Assembly: GCA_947311105.1 (NCBI GenBank)
Contig: CAMZKG010000246.1
Location: forward strand, 1 to 32,117
Source of the DNA: an uncultured Saprospiraceae bacterium
Lineage (GTDB): Bacteria; Bacteroidota; Bacteroidia; Chitinophagales; Saprospiraceae
Reading direction: 5' to 3'
DNA length: 32,117 nucleotides
The notes beneath the pieces are model-generated. The model was not told the origin of the DNA, ran no database searches, and saw nothing but the letters and a program-made list of their open reading frames with translations. The stretch's first letter is position 1. Each line of letters begins with the position of its first letter. A program made the translations under genes and the position numbers. Shown piece after piece: positions 7,061 to 15,867 of the stretch.

Positions 7061-7804
7061 TTAACCGCCGAACTTAGCATAACAAACCCTAGACAATGCC
7101 AAACCATTAGAGGGAGCGCTCAAACTCTTATCAACCCGAGTTTTATTTTCCAAAGCCTGTCGAACTTGATCAATGGAGATTTTCCCTAAGCCCACATTCA
7201 GGCACATCCCCACAATCAACCGAACCATCCCACGCAAAAAACGATCTGCCGTGATATAAAAGATCATTTCTCTTTTTTCCGCAAGGAACTCCCACTCGGC
7301 ACGTGTCAAATGACAAATAGTCGTCTTATTATCTCCGCCTGTCTTACAAAATGGGTGAAAATCTTCATAATCCAAAAGTAATTGAGCGGCTTGCTGCATC
7401 TTATGCGTATCCAAATCATCAAATTTCGCCAAAACGGTGACCCATTCATTCCGAAAGGGATCCTTATCTCCTTTAATCCGATAGACATAACTTCGGCTAG
7501 TCGCATCAAAACGAGCATGGAGCTCATCAACCATCTCCGCAGATTTGATATAAATATCTTGAGACAACATCCGATTGAGCTTATAGGCAAGATGCTCTAA
7601 AGTTTTATCAACATCAAAATGCGCATAGTAGTCTTCCGCATGCACGCCTGCATCCGTGCGCCCACAACCAATAACATGAATGGATTGATTAAATAAAATA
7701 GAAAGAGCGCCTTCTATGGCTTCTTGCACCGAAGGCGCATTGGGCTGAATCTGCCAGCCCGAATACCGAGTTCCATTATAAGAAAGATGAAGGAAATAGC
7801 GCAT
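7061..7804 (-). CDS. truA: tRNA pseudouridine(38-40) synthase TruA
   Basis: Converts uridines 38-40 in the anticodon arm of many tRNAs to pseudouridine. The 247 residues hold the family motifs: N-terminal YNGTRYSGWQIQPN, the catalytic-aspartate loop GCGRTDAGVHA (Asp within RTDAG), ARFDATSRSYVYRI, and FLRGMVRLIVGMCLNVG. Full length. It is the last gene of the minus-strand run tig-clpP-clpX-truA, 42 bases after clpX. Its stop codon lies only about 6 bases from the right end of the IS21 element, so any native terminator downstream has been displaced or lost. Confidence 0.96.
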   Translation of the reverse strand: MRYFLHLSYNGTRYSGWQIQPNAPSVQEAIEGALSILFNQSIHVIGCGRTDAGVHAEDYYAHFDVDKTLEHLAYKLNRMLSQDIYIKSAEMVDELHARFDATSRSYVYRIKGDKDPFRNEWVTVLAKFDDLDTHKMQQAAQLLLDYEDFHPFCKTGGDNKTTICHLTRAEWEFLAEKREMIFYITADRFLRGMVRLIVGMCLNVGLGKISIDQVRQALENKTRVDKSLSAPSNGLALSRVCYAKFGG

Positions 7805-7846
7805 TAAAAGCAGTTTTCGCAGAAATAGACTCCAAAAAAGCTAATG

Positions 7847-9085
7847 CTAAGCAGCCAATAACTTCTCCAGTTTAGACTTCTTCAGTTTCTCTTCTGTATA
7901 AGCCAAGTCCACCGTAAATTCTTTGATATTTGTTTCGGAAGGAAGCTCATACATCGCATCCATCAAGACAGCTTCACAAATAGATCGAAGGCCACGTGCT
8001 CCTAACTTATACTCCAGTGCCTTTTGAGCAATCAAGCCTAAAGCTTCATCCGTAAAATTTAGCTTAATCCCTTCCAACTCAAACAACTTAGTATATTGCT
8101 TGACGATAGAGTTTTTGGGTTCCAAAAGTATGGTCTTCAAACTCTTCACATCTAACGGATTCAGGTGCGCAATAACAGGAAGACGACCGATCAACTCTGG
8201 TATCAACCCAAATTTACGAATATCTTCATGAGTCACATATTGTAGCAAGTCATCTTCTTTGACTTCTGCATCTTGCGATGAATTATAACCGATCACCTGA
8301 GTATTAATCCGACGACCAATTATTTTTTCGATACCATTAAATGCGCCACCAGCGATAAAAAGGATATTACTGGTATCAACTTGAAGCATTTTTTGTTCTG
8401 GATGCTTACGACCACCGTAAGGCGGCACGCTCACGACAGTACCTTCCAATAATTTTAGCAATGCCTGCTGTACACCTTCACCAGATACATCTCTAGTAAT
8501 AGAAGGGTTATCGCTTTTACGAGCAATTTTATCAATCTCATCGATGTATATGATGCCCCTTTCGGCTGCTTCAATGTCAAAATCACAAGCTTGCAATAAA
8601 CGACTTAAAATACTCTCTACATCTTCTCCAACATAGCCTGCTTCTGTCAAAACCGTAGCGTCAACTATCGTATAAGGCACATTCAACAAACGAGATATTG
8701 TCTTGGCAATCAAAGTCTTACCAGTTCCCGTAGGCCCTGCAAATAAGATATTTGACTTATCCAACTCAACATCTTTGAGATTGGGATGATTCAATCTTTT
8801 GTAGTGATTATACACGGCTACAGCAATCACCTTTTTGGCTTGGTCTTGCCCAATGATGTATTCATCCAAAAACTGTGTGATTTCTTTGGGCTTTTGGATA
8901 GTCAAGCCCGCCGCTTTTTTTGTCAACTTGGATGACGGCTTTACATTCAGCTCCAAACTCACAATATCCATCGCACTCTGAACACATTGTTCACAGATAA
9001 AACCATCTAATCCAGTTACTAAAATCTGAACTTCACCAGAATCTCTTCCACAAAAAGAACAATATTCTTCGGTTGACTTACTCAT
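7847..9085 (-). CDS. clpX: ATP-dependent Clp protease ATP-binding subunit ClpX
   Basis: Hexameric AAA+ unfoldase that delivers substrates to ClpP. The 412 residues show an N-terminal zinc-binding domain with two Cys pairs (CSFCGRD and ICEQC), Walker A GPTGTGKT, the substrate-gripping pore loop GYVGEDV, Walker [14 protein letters not shown], sensor-1 [11 protein letters not shown], the IGRR region, arginine finger [11 protein letters not shown], and sensor-2 [11 protein letters not shown]. All key residues are present. The gene lies 39 bases downstream of clpP, the standard pairing. A 13-base palindrome (GCTACACTGTAGC, 9103-9115) sits in the clpP-clpX gap and may form a small hairpin in the mRNA. 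Confidence 0.97.
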   Translation of the reverse strand: MSKSTEEYCSFCGRDSGEVQILVTGLDGFICEQCVQSAMDIVSLELNVKPSSKLTKKAAGLTIQKPKEITQFLDEYIIGQDQAKKVIAVAVYNHYKRLNHPNLKDVELDKSNILFAGPTGTGKTLIAKTISRLLNVPYTIVDATVLTEAGYVGEDVESILSRLLQACDFDIEAAERGIIYIDEIDKIARKSDNPSITRDVSGEGVQQALLKLLEGTVVSVPPYGGRKHPEQKMLQVDTSNILFIAGGAFNGIEKIIGRRINTQVIGYNSSQDAEVKEDDLLQYVTHEDIRKFGLIPELIGRLPVIAHLNPLDVKSLKTILLEPKNSIVKQYTKLFELEGIKLNFTDEALGLIAQKALEYKLGARGLRSICEAVLMDAMYELPSETNIKEFTVDLAYTEEKLKKSKLEKLLAA

Positions 9086-9124
9086 AATACTTACGTTGAA
9101 ATGCTACACTGTAGCTGTAAAAAA

Positions 9125-9808
9125 CTAAGATTTGCGTGCTAAAACTTCATCCACTAACCCATAAGCCTTCGCTTCTTCAGCTTTCATCCAATTATCACGG
9201 TCACAATCTTTTTCTATTTTTTTATAGGTCTGTCCTGTATGACTGCTTAAAATATCATACAATTCTTTTTGCATTTGCTTAATCAATTGATAAGATATTT
9301 CCATGTCAGACACTTGACCTTGCATGCCTCCTAAAGGCTGGTGAATCATCACCCGACTATGTGGCAAAGCCGTTCTTTTGCCTTTTGCGCCAGCTGCTAA
9401 CAAGACCGCACCCATACTTGCAGCTAAGCCTGTACAAATTGTACCTACATCGGGAGATACATACTGCATCGTATCATAGATACCCAATCCATCAATCACA
9501 GAACCCCCAGGACTATTGATATACATCAAAATATCTCGTTTGGCATCTGTAGATTCCAGAAATAAAAGTTGTGCTTGAATGACATTAGCGACATAATCAT
9601 TTACAGGGACGCCCATAAATATAATTCTATCCATCATCATTCTAGAGAACACGTCTAACCCCACGATATTCATCTTTCTTTCTTCGATGACATTCGGGGT
9701 AAAGCCCTGTATATTAGGCGCTGTAGCTTGCGCATATTTTTCAAGATGCATACTATTCATCCCTAGATGCTTAGTAGCGTACTTTAGAAATTCATTTTTG
9801 TGAAACAT
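9125..9808 (-). CDS. clpP: ATP-dependent Clp protease proteolytic subunit ClpP
   Basis: Tetradecameric serine protease working with ClpX and ClpC. The Ser-His-Asp triad is visible: Ser in GLAASMGAVLL, His in RVMIHQPLGG, Asp in DRDNWMKAEEA; also the head-domain INSPGGSVIDGLGIYD. The ORF track starts at a TTG (9877) giving 250 residues, but the 23 extra residues (MSARSKRQF...) are unlike ClpP and lie within the likely promoter/leader; the ATG at 9808 gives 227 residues, normal for the family. The protein keeps a moderately long N-terminal segment before the first ClpP strand, which may be a processed propeptide. It lies about 200 bases downstream of tig, with a weak -7-like element (GATATTTG, minus strand, 9875-9882) before it. 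Confidence 0.95.
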   Translation of the reverse strand: MFHKNEFLKYATKHLGMNSMHLEKYAQATAPNIQGFTPNVIEERKMNIVGLDVFSRMMMDRIIFMGVPVNDYVANVIQAQLLFLESTDAKRDILMYINSPGGSVIDGLGIYDTMQYVSPDVGTICTGLAASMGAVLLAAGAKGKRTALPHSRVMIHQPLGGMQGQVSDMEISYQLIKQMQKELYDILSSHTGQTYKKIEKDCDRDNWMKAEEAKAYGLVDEVLARKS

Positions 9809-10009
9809 TTGCTTGTATTTTCGTAGCCTATCTTTACAATAGGGGGTTAAAAATTGTCTTTTCGACCTTGCGGACAAATATCAGATATTCTAAACGACAA
9901 AATACTAAAAATATGCGTTTTTATCGTGATATTTCAACTTTAGTCCAAGTACTTAAATGTAAAACGAGCCCAAATGTTGCAGTCCGAGCCTAATTTTAAG
10001 CAGCTTCTA

Positions 10010-11380
10010 TTAGCCTCCAAAGACTTCTTTAATCTTATCCGCAAACTGTACATCCGACAACTCCACATCCTTTGTCTTCAATGTGTCTTTTAGTGTATCA
10101 AACAACCGTCCTTCCATGATACCTTTAAAAGTAGCTTCTACCTTATTTTGGTCTTTTTTCATGGTATCACGAGCGATATTCATGATGATTTCATGATGTG
10201 GATCAATTCCATATTGACTACCAATAGAGTGAGCAATAGCATGCTCAATATCATGCTCTGTTGCGGGTGCAACGTCATATTTTTTAATCAATCTATCGCG
10301 GATAGTTGACCATACCAAATCCTTTTCAATAACGGGTAAATCCTTATCAACTGCCGCTTCATCAATGCCTTGATTACCAACCATTATCACCTTCTTCAGG
10401 TAGGTAGAAGGCAGTTCCATTTTGTTATTTTCCTGGAGATATTGCTTCCAAGCCATCAAAAGCATTTGGTTAGCTTCATTATTATATTTTGCTTCAAAAT
10501 ATTCTACAAGCTTCTCGACAGCTTTGTCTTCAGAATCCACAGCCCCAGGCCCAAACAAACCATCAAACAACTCTTGATTCAATTCCGCAGGCACTTTTTT
10601 CGTTGCCGAAATAATTTCAGCTTTGAATTTTTGCGGAAGCTCTCCTTCAAAATCATCTGCCAAGCCTAAATACGTAGTCGTAATATATTTTTCATCCTTG
10701 ACCGTAAGGTCTTCAAATGGAGCAAAATCAAAAGCATCTCCGACCTTTGCTTTCGCTAATTTCTTAACTAATTTTTCATTTTCAATTTCGGCAATGCGAA
10801 GAGTCGCTTCATGCGTCACCCCACCCTCTTTAGCTTCTTTGCCTTCTAATTCGGACAATTGGATTGTCAGCACAGCAGATTCATCAAACTTCGCCTCCGT
10901 CGGTTCTTCTTTGCCCATGCTAATCTGAGCTTGCTCTAATTCTTTTTTGGCAACATCCGTCAGGTTATTGACCTTATAAAAATCAAAAGTCTTCTTGGTT
11001 GGCTCTTTGATCTCCACATCAGGCATTACCGCCAAGTCAAAAGCGAAGAGAATGTCTTCATCCATATCCATTTTGATCTCAGGCGGGACCACATCATCAG
11101 CAGCGATAGGAGATCCGATATAATTAATCTCGTCTTCTTCTATCTTGTCAAAAAGTGCGGTTGAAGTCATTTTTTCCACCATTTCGTGGAAAATTTGGTT
11201 ACCGACCATTTTTTTGACGAAAGTCAATGGGGCAGTTCCCTTACGGAAACCTTTCCATTGGGCAGTTTTGCGATATTCCTTTAGCTTTTTGGTAAATTCC
11301 TTTTGGACATCTTCTTTTTCCAAGGTAACGGAAATACGATAGACATTATCTTCTAATGTGGTTTTCTCTACTTTTGACAT
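10010..11380 (-). CDS. tig: Trigger factor
   Basis: Ribosome-bound chaperone that meets nascent chains at the exit tunnel. The 456 residues contain the N-terminal ribosome-binding domain with the signature GFRKGTAPL (about residue 44), a central region (about 150-270) that should correspond to the FKBP-type domain but shows few of its conserved residues, and a long helical C-terminal domain ending FADKIKEVFGG. The N-terminal and overall length fit trigger factor. It is the first gene of the minus-strand series tig, clpP, clpX, an order common across bacteria and linking nascent-chain folding to proteolysis. The sequence CATCTTTGC directly before the ATG is too close to be its promoter. Confidence 0.92.
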   Translation of the reverse strand: MSKVEKTTLEDNVYRISVTLEKEDVQKEFTKKLKEYRKTAQWKGFRKGTAPLTFVKKMVGNQIFHEMVEKMTSTALFDKIEEDEINYIGSPIAADDVVPPEIKMDMDEDILFAFDLAVMPDVEIKEPTKKTFDFYKVNNLTDVAKKELEQAQISMGKEEPTEAKFDESAVLTIQLSELEGKEAKEGGVTHEATLRIAEIENEKLVKKLAKAKVGDAFDFAPFEDLTVKDEKYITTTYLGLADDFEGELPQKFKAEIISATKKVPAELNQELFDGLFGPGAVDSEDKAVEKLVEYFEAKYNNEANQMLLMAWKQYLQENNKMELPSTYLKKVIMVGNQGIDEAAVDKDLPVIEKDLVWSTIRDRLIKKYDVAPATEHDIEHAIAHSIGSQYGIDPHHEIIMNIARDTMKKDQNKVEATFKGIMEGRLFDTLKDTLKTKDVELSDVQFADKIKEVFGG

Positions 11381-11426
11381 GCAAAGATGTTTTTGATGGG
11401 TGTAAGACTATTAAGAGTCCAAGAAT

Positions 11427-11453
11427 AAAAAAAGGGGCAAAAGCCCCTTTTTT
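11427..11453 (-). terminator. Terminator after tRNA-Leu (symmetrical)
   Basis: GGGGC-AAAA-GCCCC stem flanked by seven A on one side and six T on the other. On the minus strand it follows the tRNA CCA end by three bases and has a full T-run, so it ends the tRNA transcript before tig. Confidence 0.88.
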
Positions 11454-11456
11454 CTG

Positions 11457-11541
11457 TGGTGCGGGTAAAGGGAGTCGAACCCCCACGCCTTGCGGCACTA
11501 GATCCTAAGTCTAGCGTGTCTACCAGTTCCACCATACCCGC
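11457..11541 (-). tRNA. tRNA-Leu (anticodon UAG)
   Basis: On the minus strand the sequence folds as a class II tRNA: 7-bp acceptor stem GCGGGTA/TACCCGC, D arm with GGAACTGGTAGAC, anticodon stem CTAGA/TCTAG with loop CTTAGGA (anticodon TAG), a long variable arm (GTGCCGCAAGGCGT region) and T arm GGGGGTTCGACTCCC. Discriminator A and CCA are encoded. Anticodon plus long variable arm identify tRNA-Leu reading CUN codons. It has its own promoter and terminator. Confidence 0.97.
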
Positions 11542-11568
11542 AGTTGCCCTTTAATCTCTAAGGGATTG

Positions 11569-11576
11569 CAAAGATA
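11569..11576 (-). promoter_or_regulatory. Promoter -7 element (TATCTTTG) for tRNA-Leu
   Basis: On the minus strand TATCTTTG lies 28 bases before the tRNA 5' end. A TTTTG stretch about 21 bases further upstream fits the -33 element of Bacteroidota promoters. Confidence 0.75.
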
Positions 11577-11649
11577 TGACCTTTAGCACAAAGAATGCAA
11601 AAAAAACGTATTTTTTTTGCATTCTTATTAAAAAATCATCCTAATTAAG

Positions 11650-11710
11650 CAGTAACCCGATTGCTAAACACCCGAACGGCCGTTCGGCTCGACATCCCAC
11701 GCTCTAGTAT
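11650..11710 (+). repeat. GAACGGCCGTTC palindromic repeat, full copy
   Basis: The unit includes GTAACCCGATTGCTAAACA, the perfect 16-base palindrome CCGAACGGCCGTTCGG (11672-11687), then CTCGACATCCCACGCTCTAG. It sits between the tRNA-Leu promoter and the 3' end of the LOG-family gene. Confidence 0.88.
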
Positions 11711-11741
11711 TCAATAACCATATAAGTATCAGGAAGCGAGC

Positions 11742-12449
11742 TTAATCCCCTAAATCAAAGTTTGGAGAGATAATATTACCTGTATCATCATTATAAAAAT
11801 CATTGATAATCTTCGCTACTTCACTAACATCGTCAGTAATATGCAGCAAGTCTAAATCTTCGGGATTTATATTGCCTTCGCCTAGCATAGATGACGCTAT
11901 CCATTCTTTCATTCCTGTCCAATAAGAAGCTCCCATCAAAATAACAGGCACTTGGCTAATTTTACGGGTTTGGATCAAAGTGATCACTTCAAATAGCTCA
12001 TCGAGTGTACCAAACCCACCTGGCAATACCACAAAAGCTTGGGCATATTTAACAAACATGACCTTGCGGACAAAAAAGAACCTAAAATCTAAGCTCATAT
12101 TTCTGCCGATATAAGGGTTATCGTGTTGTTCAAAAGGAAGAGCTATATTTAGTCCGACTGATGTTCCCCCTTTTAGGTGTGCTCCTTTGTTACCAGCTTC
12201 CATAATACCCGGCCCACCACCTGTAATAATTCCATACCCTTCTTCGACAAGGCGTCCTGCCACTTCTACGGCAAGTTCATAGTACTTCGAACCTGGTTTG
12301 GTCCTAGCAGATCCAAAAACAGAGACGCAAGGCTCGATATTATTCAATATATCAAAGCTATTTACAAACTCTGATAAAATCTTAAACATCGTCCAAGAAT
12401 TTTCACCCTTTACATTGGGTGACCACTTTTTTATTTTCTTTTTTTCCAT
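11742..12449 (-). CDS. LOG family (TIGR00730-type) Rossmann-fold protein
   Basis: Members of this family are nucleoside 5'-monophosphate phosphoribohydrolases (cytokinin-activating LOG enzymes in plants and some bacteria); in ordinary bacteria the true substrate is often unclear. The 235-residue protein has the Rossmann start SVFGSARTKPGSKYYE, the motif GIITGGGPGIMEAGNKGA and the diagnostic PGGFGTLDELFE, with the catalytic Arg/Glu region conserved (FRFFFVRK). An N-terminal extension of about 35 residues (KKKIKKWSPNVKGENSW) precedes the fold. Its ATG is at 12447-12449. It is a stand-alone gene between a palindromic repeat and the terminator of the response-regulator gene. Confident on family, not on substrate. 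Confidence 0.88.
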   Translation of the reverse strand: MEKKKIKKWSPNVKGENSWTMFKILSEFVNSFDILNNIEPCVSVFGSARTKPGSKYYELAVEVAGRLVEEGYGIITGGGPGIMEAGNKGAHLKGGTSVGLNIALPFEQHDNPYIGRNMSLDFRFFFVRKVMFVKYAQAFVVLPGGFGTLDELFEVITLIQTRKISQVPVILMGASYWTGMKEWIASSMLGEGNINPEDLDLLHITDDVSEVAKIINDFYNDDTGNIISPNFDLGD

Positions 12450-12462
12450 AATATAACAATTT

Positions 12463-12497
12463 CAAAAAAAACAAAGCCTACCAAACTGGTAGGCTTT
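12463..12497 (-). terminator. Terminator after the response-regulator gene
   Basis: Stem AAAGCCTACCA / TGGTAGGCTTT with a 3-base loop; on the minus strand it is followed by TTTGTTTTTTTT. It lies between the regulator stop (12573) and the LOG gene start, so it separates the two transcripts. Confidence 0.85.
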
Positions 12498-12572
12498 TAT
12501 TTGCTTTGCAAGATAGATTCTTTTTCGTTCAAAACCAAAATAATAGTCATTCTTATCGAAAAAAATCTACTC

Positions 12573-13748
12573 TTATCTATTTGTTACATGTTTTTGCACA
12601 TCAGATTTTGCAATAATATCACCACGTGTCATAATAATCAAGCGCTCCACAGAGTTTCTCAGCTGCCTGATATTGCCTGACCAATCATTTTTCAACATTT
12701 CAGCTAGCGCATCACTTGACATCGTTTTTTGGGGCAGCCCTTGAACGGTATGAAAGATATTCAAAAAATGCTCGATTAAAGCAGGTATGTCATCTCTTCG
12801 CTCATTCAAAGGGGGTACATGTATCAACACCACTGCTAACCTATGGTACAAATCTTCTCTAAAATTACCTTTTTTTATTTCGTCCTTTAAATCCTTATTG
12901 GTGGCAGCGATAACCCTTACATCTACGTTGATATCCTTTTCTCCGCCTACTCTTGTAATCTTATTTTCTTGTAGTGCTCTTAGCACTTTAGCCTGAGCAC
13001 CTAGGCTCATGTCTCCTATTTCATCCAAGAAGATGGTACCATTGTGGGCTTGCTCAAACTTACCGATACGCTTTTTAATAGCAGAAGTAAACGAGCCCTT
13101 TTCGTGCCCAAACAACTCACTTTCAATTAACTCACCTGGAATCGCGGCACAGTTTACTTCCACAATCGGACTCTCCTTTCTAGGACTTTTTTCATGAATC
13201 CATCTAGCCACCAATTCTTTACCGGAGCCATTGTCCCCTGTAATTAACACCCTAGTCCTTGCCTGCGGGGCAATTAACTCAATGTCTTCTTTTACTCGCT
13301 GGATCGCAGCAGAAGTACCGATTATTTCCTGAATTTTACCCGAGTGCCTAATTGTTTGACGCAGGGTTTTGGTTTCGGTCACTAAGCTTGTCCGATTGAT
13401 TGCATTCTTGATGGTGATTTGCAGTTTATTCATATCCAAGGGCTTTTCAATAAAATCGAAAGCGCCTTTTTTTACTGCTTCCACTGCTTCTTGGATATTA
13501 CCATGTCCCGAAATCATTATTACTGATGTATTCGGAGCGATTGTCTTTATCCGATCCAATGTGTCAAAACCATCCATCTTTGGCATCTTAACATCAAGTA
13601 GCACTACGTCATAAGTGCTTTTCTTTAGCATTGATGTACATTCTAGTCCATCTCCAGCTTCTTCAATCTTATAATTCTCATATTCCAATAGCTCCCTTAA
13701 GGAAGCACGAATAGGAGCGTCATCATCTACAACTAGAATTTTGTGCAT
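12573..13748 (-). CDS. NtrC-type sigma-54 response regulator lacking a Fis-type HTH
   Basis: The 391-residue protein has a receiver domain (residues about 3-115; phospho-acceptor D52 in VVLLDVKMPKMDGF; acidic pocket VVDDD) and a sigma-54 AAA+ activation domain: Walker A GDNGSGKE, the sigma-54 contact loop written GSFTSA instead of GAFTGA, Walker B GTIFLDEIGDMSL, and VRVIAATNKDL. It ends soon after GNIRQLRNSVERLIIM with VQKHVTNR, so the usual C-terminal Fis-type helix-turn-helix (about 45 residues) is not seen. It may act without specific DNA binding or through a partner. The ORF track starts at TTG; ATG at 13748 (MHKILVVDDD) is preferred. No histidine kinase is adjacent. Confidence 0.9.
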   Translation of the reverse strand: MHKILVVDDDAPIRASLRELLEYENYKIEEAGDGLECTSMLKKSTYDVVLLDVKMPKMDGFDTLDRIKTIAPNTSVIMISGHGNIQEAVEAVKKGAFDFIEKPLDMNKLQITIKNAINRTSLVTETKTLRQTIRHSGKIQEIIGTSAAIQRVKEDIELIAPQARTRVLITGDNGSGKELVARWIHEKSPRKESPIVEVNCAAIPGELIESELFGHEKGSFTSAIKKRIGKFEQAHNGTIFLDEIGDMSLGAQAKVLRALQENKITRVGGEKDINVDVRVIAATNKDLKDEIKKGNFREDLYHRLAVVLIHVPPLNERRDDIPALIEHFLNIFHTVQGLPQKTMSSDALAEMLKNDWSGNIRQLRNSVERLIIMTRGDIIAKSDVQKHVTNR

Positions 13749-13907
13749 CAATCAAGTGTTTAAAATGTGAAAGGAATCTTTGCAGAAACACATCAAATAT
13801 TACGCCAAAACGCCATATTTGTTACCCAACTACGAAATTATGTGATTTTTCTATTACATACAATAATAACATATATATTCTGCCGATTATTTGCAAAAAA
13901 CATCATT

Positions 13908-15860
13908 TTAGGCACCCAACTGCCCAAAATTAGCCCAGATCAATTCTAAATCTAACCAAATCGAATAATTCTTCGCATACAGGAGATTTAATCGATTCAT
14001 GGTTGGATTATCCAATTGCACTGATTTATGGATTGTAATTGGGTCGAGAACCCCCTTTGGGACTTTGGGGTAGCTCATCTTAGATTCAATATCAAAATAA
14101 CCGACCCACGTTTTTTTCGCAAGAATTACATCAAACATATTCCGTATTAAGCCTACTTTGTTTTTCACAAACCAAATCAAGACAGGGCTAAAAACCAACA
14201 AAACAAAAGCTACCAAAATATCCAAAAACCGCTTATTGCGTCGATTCGTACTACTCGCAATCGCAAATTGTACTTCTTCAATATAGATTTCGCCTTGGCT
14301 ATTTTTGGAGCTACTCCCAATGATACTCATGCTATCTTCAGGCAAAATCTTGTAATGGATATTCGCTCCCATACGCCCCATCCAATGAATTATCTGGGAT
14401 GACTTTACATCTTTCGAGCAAAATACAATCTCTTCTACTTTATAAATTCTGGCTATATTACCCAAATCATCAATCCCCGAAAGATACAGCTCAGAGTCAA
14501 AATCCTTCGCAGGGGCAACCGTCCCTATATAGTTTTTTTCATTTCCTGTTCTAAGCATTAAATTCTGCGCTCGCTCCGCTTCTTCTAGCGAACCTACAAA
14601 AATAAGCTTATTCGGTTGGCTTTTACCAACAGAAAAATGCTTAAATCGAAAATAATGAACCAACATTCTGAAAAGAAATGCAAAAGTCAAAACAAACAAT
14701 GTACCTATCAGAATGATTGCTCTTGATGTACGGTACTCCAAGTCTAAAAAACCATAAACAGCAGCAATCCCTAGACTTCCAAACAATATCCCGCGAAATA
14801 ACCACCTAAGATGAAACGGCTTATCGTACCCGCCATTAAAAAAAATGGATAATATCCAAATTAATACATATAGCGGAGCATTAATTTTTATGAAGCTTGT
14901 AGGGTAATAGCTGGCATCATGAAAGTAATAACTTGCCCAAAAGTCTTTCGACAAATAAATAGCTAAATAAAACAATAGCGCATCCACGACAGGAAAAAAG
15001 AATCGTCTAACCGTATTTTTGGCTAAAGTAATTCCTGCCTTAAGATAAATGGCGATATTCAGCAGAAAAATAAAAAGACTAGCCTTGCGACCTGCAAAAT
15101 GCTTTTTCGCAAATATAATCATCGCCTTATAAAAAATACGGACATATTTTATACTATTCCGCTTTGTACTCTCCCCCTTATAATGTATGATTCGTGTTTC
15201 CGCAAGGTAATAATTCTTATAGCCTCCTTTTTGGATGCGATAGGACAAGTCAATATCTTCTCCATACATAAAGTAAGATTCATCTAAAAGCCCCACTTTT
15301 TCCAAAACATCTTTGCGCATCATCATAAATGCCCCTGCTAAAACATCAACTTCTTGGTTCTCATTTTCACTAAGATGTCCTAGATAATAGCTATTAAAAA
15401 ATTTAGACTTCGGAAAGAAAGAAGAAATCCCTGAAAGCTTATAAAATGAAGCTGCGGGCGACGGAAATCCACGTTTAGACTCCGGTAAAAACTGCCCACT
15501 ACCGTCAATCATCTTTACGCCTAACCCTCCACAGTCGGGCGTTTTTTCCATAAAATCAATACAATGCTTTAAAGTATCTTCTTCGAGAACAGTGTCAGGG
15601 TTCAACAATAGAATATACTTACCCTTGGCGACTCTCATGGCCTGATTATTTGCTTTCGCAAAACCCACATTTTCCTTATTTGCCATTAGGATTACACTTG
15701 AAAACTGCTCCTTGACCATTTCGCAAGAGCCATCATCCGAATTATTATCGACTACAAACACTTCGCCTTCTATCCCTTTCAATGCTTTATCTACGGATAA
15801 CAGCGCTTGCTTCAAGAAGTACTTGACCTTATAGTTGACGATAATAATGGAAATGTCCAT
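13908..15860 (-). CDS. Membrane glycosyltransferase: GT2 domain fused to a sugar-transferase-like domain
   Basis: The 650-residue protein starts with a cytosolic GT2 domain (about 1-250): SIIIVNYKVKYFLKQAL, VVDNNSDDGSC, the LLNPDT motif and FMYGEDIDLSYR, as in rhamnosyl-/glycosyltransferases of cell-surface polysaccharide synthesis. Then come about four or five membrane segments (about 290-420), a Rossmann-like domain (KLIFVGSLEEAERAQNL), another hydrophobic segment (FLDILVAFVLLVFSPVLI) and a tail ending NYSIWLDLELIWANFGQLG. The second half resembles polyprenyl-phosphate sugar-1-phosphate transferases but lacks the expected catalytic core between the membrane hairpin and the tail. The ORF-track start (15917) would overlap recR; ATG at 15860 (MDISIIIVNYK) leaves a 7-base gap. 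Probably translated with recR. The donor and acceptor are unknown. Confidence 0.85.
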   Translation of the reverse strand: MDISIIIVNYKVKYFLKQALLSVDKALKGIEGEVFVVDNNSDDGSCEMVKEQFSSVILMANKENVGFAKANNQAMRVAKGKYILLLNPDTVLEEDTLKHCIDFMEKTPDCGGLGVKMIDGSGQFLPESKRGFPSPAASFYKLSGISSFFPKSKFFNSYYLGHLSENENQEVDVLAGAFMMMRKDVLEKVGLLDESYFMYGEDIDLSYRIQKGGYKNYYLAETRIIHYKGESTKRNSIKYVRIFYKAMIIFAKKHFAGRKASLFIFLLNIAIYLKAGITLAKNTVRRFFFPVVDALLFYLAIYLSKDFWASYYFHDASYYPTSFIKINAPLYVLIWILSIFFNGGYDKPFHLRWLFRGILFGSLGIAAVYGFLDLEYRTSRAIILIGTLFVLTFAFLFRMLVHYFRFKHFSVGKSQPNKLIFVGSLEEAERAQNLMLRTGNEKNYIGTVAPAKDFDSELYLSGIDDLGNIARIYKVEEIVFCSKDVKSSQIIHWMGRMGANIHYKILPEDSMSIIGSSSKNSQGEIYIEEVQFAIASSTNRRNKRFLDILVAFVLLVFSPVLIWFVKNKVGLIRNMFDVILAKKTWVGYFDIESKMSYPKVPKGVLDPITIHKSVQLDNPTMNRLNLLYAKNYSIWLDLELIWANFGQLGA

Positions 15861-15867
15861 GCTGTTC

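Noticed and set aside
9809-9877. N-terminal extension of ClpP from a TTG start
   Set aside because: The extra residues do not resemble ClpP and overlap the likely promoter/leader; the ATG at 9808 gives normal length.
7061-11380. tig-clpP-clpX-truA order as a novel system
   Set aside because: tig-clpP-clpX is a common bacterial gene order for nascent-chain folding and proteolysis.
11381-11400. TATCTTTG-like element directly before tig (CATCTTTGC-ATG)
   Set aside because: A transcription start from it would fall after the ATG, so it cannot serve as the tig promoter with this start.
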